DNA of 64,000 nucleotides from Brettanomyces bruxellensis (lineage: Eukaryota; Ascomycota; Pichiomycetes; Pichiales; Pichiaceae). The notes beneath the pieces were generated by a model. That model had not been told where the DNA came from. It did no database searches and saw nothing but the letters and a program-made list of their open reading frames with translations. Of the stretch, positions 57,998 to 64,000 are shown in pieces (position 1 is the first letter of the stretch; each line of letters starts with the position of its first letter). Made by a program: the position numbers and the translations under genes. The stretch covers positions 1,984,001 through 2,048,000 of the forward strand of contig NC_054689.1 of the NCBI RefSeq assembly GCF_011074885.1, written 5' to 3'.

Positions 57998-60631
57998 TCA
58001 GTTCCCTCCTTTCTTAAAGAGCTTGCCAAAATTCCTAATGTTTTCATTGATATTAATTCTGTTATCCGTTAATGTTTTAACGAAATTCTTTTCAATATCT
58101 CCACCGTTAAATAAAGAGCGACGGGATGGATTACCTCCCCCAAAAAAGTTTGTAATATTACTCGCCGAAGAAGATCTCGATATTTCATTACTATCTTCTG
58201 TCTCCGTCTTGAAACCAAAGTTGGTAACCTTGTTGCTTTTGGGGTCCAGATTCAATTTTTCCAAAAATTTATTTGATTCTGAAAGCTGCTCATCAGTTTG
58301 GTCTTGATAAACTCTTAGTTGTGCCTTAAACGCATCTTGATATTTGAATCTTTCCTTTTCGGACGTCAATTCATTCCCAAGCAAACCTTTTAATTTGATT
58401 GTTTTAACAAAATTGGTGAAGTTTGAGTCTTTGATATTACTAAAATAGCTCACAAGATAACTATCTATTGGTTTGCTTGGTGTCATCAGCACCTTCATTA
58501 GTGATATAATTGGTTGTAGTGAATTATTTAACGAATTCATGAAGGACCTGGAACTCTTTATTTTAGATCCGTTTGGCCCCTTTGTAGGAAGATCCATAAA
58601 GTATGATTTTAACGTTTGAAGATCCAATGTAAATTGTTCAGCCATAACCTCGGATATCGGCTTTAACTTTGTAAAATTGAATATAAATGAGTTTACGATC
58701 ATTTGAACTAATTTATCAATCAAGTGTCTAATAAATGCAGGCTTGCTTAGTGAAGTGAATATCAGGCCACAATCATCGTTCAATGTCTTCTTTATAGTTG
58801 AGACATATCTTGACTCACCGTCGACATCATTTTGTAGCCTCCAATTATTATTAGTCATTTCCCTCCAAGAATATTGTAGGTCATTATCAAACTTGGCAAG
58901 AATTAGATTGATACAGTCTGAGATGAGTTTCAAATAGGAATCTTTAGTGTGTGAAAAATCAATCGCTTTCTGAAGAGTATCTGGAGTAATTAAAGAAACC
59001 AGCCTCTCTTCAAGCTGGCTTACCGTTACAGAGCAATAGTCAGCTGTGTTGAGAACTAAGCAAATAATTTCAATAGCCTCTTTTTGATTTTTGGAATAGG
59101 CAGATATTATATCATCCCTAGTAGGAAGCATCGGCTCAAGAATACGTTTGTTATAATCCATCAAATCTTTTGAAAACAATTGTGAGAGCTTTATTAGAGG
59201 ACGCCCTCTTGTAAGTTTAATAAGTTGTGAGAGAACTTGTCTAAATGTGCGAAATAAGTCTGCAGATGACTCAAGTACGTTTATCTCTTCATTCTCAAGA
59301 ACAATTGAATTTTGGTCACCGTCAGTACGAGCTTGCTCTTGGCCCATTTTATTAGTCGTAAGGGAATCTTGAGGAATGGAATCGGCGACACCTGATTTCC
59401 GATACATTGTGGCCGGATTGAGATACTCCAGGAATTTTTTCTCAATTAGAGTGCCTTGATGATCAATCCAAATATTGAGGAAAGGTTCAAAAACGTTTGA
59501 AATCAGTTTATCAAATTTATACACCGATTTATCATTAATATCTGAAAACATCTGAAATTTCTCATTCAAGTAATTTTCAAACTGTAAAGTTTCAGTTAAT
59601 GCTGATATAATCAGCTTTGCCCCTGCTGATGATCCATTGAGTTCTGGAGTGTTACGCATGACCTCGCTTAAATCTTCTTTTGTGATGGTACAAAACTTCT
59701 TGGCAAGTAAGATAGGCATTTTCCAGCTCTTCGGAAATATCTTGCTATGATGCATCTCAAAATCGTTAAGAATTCTTTGGAAAAAAATGTATCTCCGTTT
59801 AATGTTGTCAAGTGATCCGGCTTCTTCACTGCTTTTGAAAATTGTTGTAAGATCTTTAAGCAAAGCATTAACATACCAAGACTGAAGTCTTGTCTCATAT
59901 GCTTCCCCAAACATCGATAGAATTTCACAGGCATCAGCAAGAGTACTGTTTGTTTTGCCCTTTATTTCTGCTTCAAAGTCGCTAAATATGTCGTCAATAA
60001 CCGTATTTTTTGTGGACATTATCTTCTTATCCAATGTATTAATTTCGTCTATGCTTTTATAACTTTGGAAGTGTTGCATTAATTCCAAAACAACACCGAG
60101 CATTTGCTTTATGTCATTATAGTTTTTCTCTCCACTTTTGTCCTCATTTGAATTCAGTAGTTTCTCCAATGAGCTATACGCAGTTAGAAGCATTTGCAAC
60201 CGTTTCATTATTGTCATTGAAAGGGTTAAATTTTTCTTGCAATTATCCAGCCTTTTAATATTAACTGTCATCTTGTTGATCGTGTTTCCTGTATCCTCTG
60301 CCAATACCTGCATATCATCAAAATCATCCATCAACTGGTCCAGTTTTTTCCCCAATTCAGTAAGTTCCGAAACTGAATCAGTTCTATTCGCAGCCTGGTC
60401 ATTATAATTATGTTCCCTTTTTAATATCTCTTTTTCAATATCCAGTTTGTATCCACACACATATGCCAAAAGCTGATCTAACGATGCCAGATCAGAAGAA
60501 TCCCTAAACAATGTCGTGATATCAGTTAATGGATTGTAAGTTGATGATGAAAGGTGGTCTTCAGTGTCTGTAAGTTCTTCCTGATTGGATGCATGAATGA
60601 GTTCATCCCTCATTGAAATGCCCCTGGTCAT
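57998..60631 (-). CDS. VPS53: GARP complex subunit Vps53
   Basis: An 877-residue subunit of the GARP tether (Vps51-54), which captures endosome-derived vesicles at the trans-Golgi. The N-terminal coiled-coil region contains the signature MTVNIKRLDNCKKNLTLSMTIMKRLQML (about 118-145) and the FQSYKSIDEI block; the rest is helical rods, as in CATCHR proteins. S. cerevisiae Vps53 is 822. The C-terminus has a Ser/Asn-rich tail. The frame extends 13 codons upstream without ATG; the ATG at 60631 (MTRGISMRDEL) is used, and another at 60613 is possible. Divergent from CCT8. Confidence 0.88.
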   Translation of the reverse strand: MTRGISMRDELIHASNQEELTDTEDHLSSSTYNPLTDITTLFRDSSDLASLDQLLAYVCGYKLDIEKEILKREHNYNDQAANRTDSVSELTELGKKLDQLMDDFDDMQVLAEDTGNTINKMTVNIKRLDNCKKNLTLSMTIMKRLQMLLTAYSSLEKLLNSNEDKSGEKNYNDIKQMLGVVLELMQHFQSYKSIDEINTLDKKIMSTKNTVIDDIFSDFEAEIKGKTNSTLADACEILSMFGEAYETRLQSWYVNALLKDLTTIFKSSEEAGSLDNIKRRYIFFQRILNDFEMHHSKIFPKSWKMPILLAKKFCTITKEDLSEVMRNTPELNGSSAGAKLIISALTETLQFENYLNEKFQMFSDINDKSVYKFDKLISNVFEPFLNIWIDHQGTLIEKKFLEYLNPATMYRKSGVADSIPQDSLTTNKMGQEQARTDGDQNSIVLENEEINVLESSADLFRTFRQVLSQLIKLTRGRPLIKLSQLFSKDLMDYNKRILEPMLPTRDDIISAYSKNQKEAIEIICLVLNTADYCSVTVSQLEERLVSLITPDTLQKAIDFSHTKDSYLKLISDCINLILAKFDNDLQYSWREMTNNNWRLQNDVDGESRYVSTIKKTLNDDCGLIFTSLSKPAFIRHLIDKLVQMIVNSFIFNFTKLKPISEVMAEQFTLDLQTLKSYFMDLPTKGPNGSKIKSSRSFMNSLNNSLQPIISLMKVLMTPSKPIDSYLVSYFSNIKDSNFTNFVKTIKLKGLLGNELTSEKERFKYQDAFKAQLRVYQDQTDEQLSESNKFLEKLNLDPKSNKVTNFGFKTETEDSNEISRSSSASNITNFFGGGNPSRRSLFNGGDIEKNFVKTLTDNRININENIRNFGKLFKKGGN

Positions 60632-60983
60632 ACTTGTTTTTCTTTTCCCTGAGCGTACTCTTTCCTTCACCTAATTGACTTAATTTTCCCGATGTGTGAA
60701 TTTTTAAATGCGTAAAAAGTGTGCATGTTTATTCAAAACACGTTAACTTTAAAGAAGATTAACCATTTACATATTCTGTAGCATTAGTTATCTTACGTAA
60801 TAATGGTTGTTGGCGAACGCACTTGCAGACTGAAAAAGTTCGACTTGTGTTGCGGATGATCGAATCCAAAAAATTTTTTCCCCATTTTTCTCCGTAGAAA
60901 GGCATCTTACCCAACGTAAGATTAAACTATATTGACATACTATTGCATAGGTAAACGAAAAGCAAAGGTAAACAATTGCAAAT
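60632..60983. promoter_or_regulatory. Divergent VPS53 / CCT8 promoter
   Basis: 352 bp. Contains an A6T6 block at 60868-60879, similar to the RRPE element (AAAAATTTT) found before ribosome-biogenesis and folding genes; its position 105 bp before the CCT8 ATG is suggestive only. Confidence 0.45.
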
Positions 60984-62654
60984 ATGGCTTTAAAATTACC
61001 AGCAGCCCCAAATTCGTCGCTTTTCAGGCAGGGCTATAAGCTGCAATCAAACAGTGATGGTGCAATCAACAGAAATATAGAGGCATGCAGAGAAATCAGC
61101 AATATGGTTTCCACTTCGATTGGTCCGTGCGGTAAAAACAAAATTGTTGTGAACCAGTTACAGAAAGTTTTTATCACGAGCGATGCCGCAACTATGATTA
61201 AGGAGATGGATGTGGTCCACCCTGCAGTTAAGGTTTTAGTGATGTATTCTGAACAGCAAGAGAATGAGATTGGTGATAACACAAATTACGTTCTAGTCTT
61301 TGCAGGCGAACTCTTACAACTTGCGGAAAAGCTTTTGGTTTTAGGACTTACGCCTACAGAGATTAACCAAGGATATCAGCTGGCATGTAATCACACACTA
61401 AAAGAATTGGGTAATTTGGTAATTGACAAAGTTGCCAATTACTACAAAAAGGAGGAAATTCTGAAAGTGATAAAGCCAGTTGTTGCTTCCAAGCAATATG
61501 GCTGGGAGGATAAGATCAGTGACTTGATTTCTGAGGCAGTTTTGTATGTCATTCCAAAATCAAATCCGTCATTATTTAATGTGGATTCCATCAGGGTGGT
61601 CAAAATTATGGGCGCATCTTTGCCAAGCTCAACTGTTATTAACGGTATGGTCTTGCCAAGGGAGCCCGAGTCAGATGTGAAAAAAATTAAGGGTCCAGCT
61701 AAAGTTGTTGTATTCAATTGTCCTGTTGATTTGTCTACTTCAGAAACTAAAGGCACGGTGTTGTTACATAATGCAAAGGAGATGCTAGCGTTCAGTAGAG
61801 GTGAAGAAGAACAGCTTGAGAAAGTGGTGAAGGAGATTTATGATTCAGGTGTTCGTGTTGTGATTGCTGGTCAAGGTGTTGGAGAGTTGGCTCTTCATTA
61901 TTTGAATAGAAATAAGATTCTTGTGCTGAAAGTTCCATCAAAGTTTGATTTGAGAAGAATAACCAGGGTGTGTGGAGCAACGCCATTGGTTAGACTAGGT
62001 GCCCCAATGCCGGAGGAAATGGGACTTGTGGATGTCGTTGAAACGAAGGAAATTGGCGGGGATACAGTCACAATTTTCAAGCAAAGCTCAGATAGCAGAT
62101 CTTTAACTTCCACGATTATACTTAGGGGTGCTACAAAGGGCAAAATGGACGATGTTGAAAGGGCAATTGATGACGGTGTTGCAGTTATCAAAGCTGTTTT
62201 AAAAGATCCACGGTTGGTTCCTGGTGCGGGATCTACAGAGGCAGAATTGGTGAAGCGTGTCACATCTTATGGAGAGCAAACGCCTGGTCTACTTCAACTT
62301 GGAATCAAGAAGTTTGCGGAAGCTTTCGAATTTATGCCTAGAATACTATGCGAAACATCGGGTTTGGATGCATCTGCAGTGTTACCCCGTCTTTATTCCT
62401 CTCATGTTGAGAATGATCCTGATGCTCTTCGTCTGGGTATCAATATTGAAGCCGATGGTCTAAATGATTGTCTTCTTGATGTAAAGCATGAACAGATAAT
62501 GGATTCTCTTATATCCAAGAAGAATGCTATCAAATTAGCAACACAAGCTGTCCGTACTATTCTAGGAGTTGACCAGATTATTGTTGCGAAGAGAGCTGGA
62601 GGTCCTCAAATACCTCAGGGAAACAGGCCAGGAAACTGGGATGTTCCAGATTAA
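60984..62654 (+). CDS. CCT8: Chaperonin TRiC/CCT subunit theta (Cct8)
   Basis: A 556-residue subunit of the cytosolic group II chaperonin that folds actin and tubulin. Alignment blocks with S. cerevisiae Cct8 (568) run the whole length: STSIGPCGKNK (nucleotide P-loop), VDSIRVVKIMG, TKGTVLLHNA, GELALHYLNRNKILVLKVPSKFDLRR, RVCGATPL.RLGAP and GGPQIPQGNRPGNWD at the end. The Walker-like GDGT motif reads GDNT (GGT GAT AAC ACA), keeping the catalytic Asp but changing Gly to Asn. IDDGVAVIKAV with its second Asp and LLPGAG-type VPGAGSTEAEL are present. Theta is known as a weak ATPase subunit. Start ATG at 60984. Confidence 0.97.
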   Translation: MALKLPAAPNSSLFRQGYKLQSNSDGAINRNIEACREISNMVSTSIGPCGKNKIVVNQLQKVFITSDAATMIKEMDVVHPAVKVLVMYSEQQENEIGDNTNYVLVFAGELLQLAEKLLVLGLTPTEINQGYQLACNHTLKELGNLVIDKVANYYKKEEILKVIKPVVASKQYGWEDKISDLISEAVLYVIPKSNPSLFNVDSIRVVKIMGASLPSSTVINGMVLPREPESDVKKIKGPAKVVVFNCPVDLSTSETKGTVLLHNAKEMLAFSRGEEEQLEKVVKEIYDSGVRVVIAGQGVGELALHYLNRNKILVLKVPSKFDLRRITRVCGATPLVRLGAPMPEEMGLVDVVETKEIGGDTVTIFKQSSDSRSLTSTIILRGATKGKMDDVERAIDDGVAVIKAVLKDPRLVPGAGSTEAELVKRVTSYGEQTPGLLQLGIKKFAEAFEFMPRILCETSGLDASAVLPRLYSSHVENDPDALRLGINIEADGLNDCLLDVKHEQIMDSLISKKNAIKLATQAVRTILGVDQIIVAKRAGGPQIPQGNRPGNWDVPD

Positions 62655-64000
62655 GGAATTTGTTATGTACTCAATATATAAATGATATCGTGCCAATTAA
62701 TCTACTTCATACAAGAATCGCTGGTATAGTTTGCCATTTGCAAAATTTCAGATAGAGAACTCTTTTCCAATCTTTGTCGCATGGCATATAACACGCAGTA
62801 AAAAAAAAGAGCCTGCACCAATACATACGTATACGAACGCCTCAAATTTTTTTTTTGTTGTTTTTTGTTGTTTTCCGTACGACCTCTTCTGGGTTGCGGA
62901 CGCGTTCGTAAAGTATGTGACTTTTTATTTAGTTTCGAACATGCTAAGATCTGAAGAATTTTCACTTATGTCCTACATAACTTTCTCACAATCCAATAAG
63001 CGAGACAGGACAGAAAATACTGATATTTGTTGAAAGCTGAAGTACGTAAATATCAACTCCTAAACCATTTGATTTCATGGATAGTTCTTCTAGCAGATAA
63101 TTATTTGAACCATGAGAATACAAATGTTAGTCTGCCAACAAGAGAAAAGCTTGTTGGCCATCAATAAAAAAAAGGAAAATAGCCGCCCAAAAAAAAATGC
63201 ATTATATGCCAAGATGCATAATGCAGTGATGTAAAAAGGAAACACATCAAAAAAGGGAAGGTACTTTTTCTGTATTGATCTAAACCACCTGAACGCTTTA
63301 CCGTGAATTTTAGAATAATCACACACCTTATTAAGAAGCCGTGTATATTAAAGATGTCAGTTCATTTCTTTAGTGGATAAAAGAACAAATCTTAATTTAC
63401 AATTGTAAGAAATATCGGAGGCAACATATATTACCAGCCATGCCACGGTTTCCGATAGGATCGTCCATCGATTTTTGTTTTTTGCTATTTATTCTCTTTC
63501 TCCCTCTCTTCGTTTTGAAAAAGAATGCCTTTTCAGCATCATCCTACTATTGGGGAGATGTTATACCTTTCCTTCTATTATTGCGATATTCATTTCATGT
63601 ACCTTCTAGTCAAACTTCTCCGCCCTCAATTTTGCTCAAAGTATACATAGAATATTCATTGATACACGATGTGTGTAGAATATTTTTTTGGTATTAAATA
63701 AACAAGGGGACGCGTAAGCGAGTTCGAGGGAAGAAAGTAAGGATAATTTTGCTTTAAGCCATGAATAATTCGAGTAACACGACACGTCCTCTTTTTCTGA
63801 CTCAAAGCAGTAGCACCCTGATGTCTGAACAAAGCTGATTGATGGCTTGCCAAAAAAAAATACCCCTGTCCCAATCAACTCCTCGCGTACCACGTCTCCT
63901 ATTTCTTCCCTACTCCTTTTTGTTGTTTTTTAACACGCGAATTTTGCAGTACGTTTCTGGTGTAAATTTTAAATGAATGAATGGGCTTACTTTCTTTTTT
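62655..64000. other. Gene-free right end of the window
   Basis: 1.35 kb after CCT8. Open frames (for example 62731-63033 + and 63636-63893 -) are short and of random composition, overlap each other and show no family motif. A/T tracts near 62848 and 63190. No tRNA, repeat or RNA gene recognised; the next gene must lie beyond the edge. Confidence 0.4.

Noticed and set aside
1..64000. tRNA, rRNA, snRNA, transposon, LTR or CRISPR array
   Set aside because: I looked for B-box GGTTCRA patterns, U1/U2/U6 core motifs, terminal repeats and spaced direct repeats by eye and found none convincing; a tRNAscan/Infernal and LTR search would settle this.

Overview
This window is nuclear DNA from a budding yeast (Saccharomycotina). 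Nearly every protein has a recognisable yeast counterpart. Genes lack coding introns and intergenic DNA is AT-rich with long poly(dA:dT) tracts. CTG codons sit at invariant leucines (for example in the CCT8 LVLKVPSKF motif and the ILV2 EGLG motif), so the genome is not CUG-Ser or CUG-Ala. An AMSH-type JAMM deubiquitinase, a CreC/WDR20-type WD40 protein and a UGGT with an intact catalytic motif, together with Tbf1/Cbf1-like rather than Rap1-like sites before a ribosomal protein gene, suggest a lineage outside Saccharomycetaceae, perhaps Pichiaceae (Brettanomyces/Ogataea-like). The species placement is inference.

Layout. 0-7 kb: 5'-truncated APM3 (AP-3 mu), a YOR131C-like HAD phosphatase, a glycine-rich hydrophilin-like protein and an RGT1-like Zn2Cys6 regulator. 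7-12.6 kb: a 2.6 kb non-coding region separating the RGT1-like gene from a divergent second Zn2Cys6 regulator that carries a uORF. 12.9-21.3 kb: a small membrane protein, UBC7, a MAC1-like copper-fist factor with three C-rich repeats, a frameshifted FMS1-like polyamine oxidase and PRP45. 22-28.6 kb: a CreC/Bun62/WDR20 homologue, an AMSH-like JAMM protease, and BUD20 divergent from RPL10, which has a 5'-UTR intron. 29-45 kb: a HAL5/NPR1-like kinase, UGGT/KRE5, MCX1 (mitochondrial ClpX), a possible Pet20-family protein and GPI-anchored phospholipase B. 45.8-64 kb: INN1-like C2 protein, RPC31, PGA2, ALF1, BUD31, LSM7, frameshifted ROG1-like lipase, ILV2, VPS53, CCT8 and a gene-free end.

The genes are mostly single-copy housekeeping loci on both strands: trafficking (AP-3, GARP), ER quality control (UBC7, UGGT, PGA2), splicing (PRP45, BUD31, LSM7), ribosome biogenesis (BUD20, RPL10), transcription and metabolism. 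There is no operon logic, but some shared divergent promoters make functional sense, above all BUD20/RPL10.

I saw no transposon, LTR, tRNA, rRNA, CRISPR array or secondary-metabolite cluster, and nothing I would call a new biological system. The most notable points are two single-base frameshifts in otherwise intact genes (FMS1-like and ROG1-like), the RPL10 5'-UTR intron with Tbf1/Cbf1-like sites, a third copper-sensing repeat in the MAC1-like protein, GDNT instead of GDGT in CCT8, and an HDEF rather than HDEL end on the UGGT.
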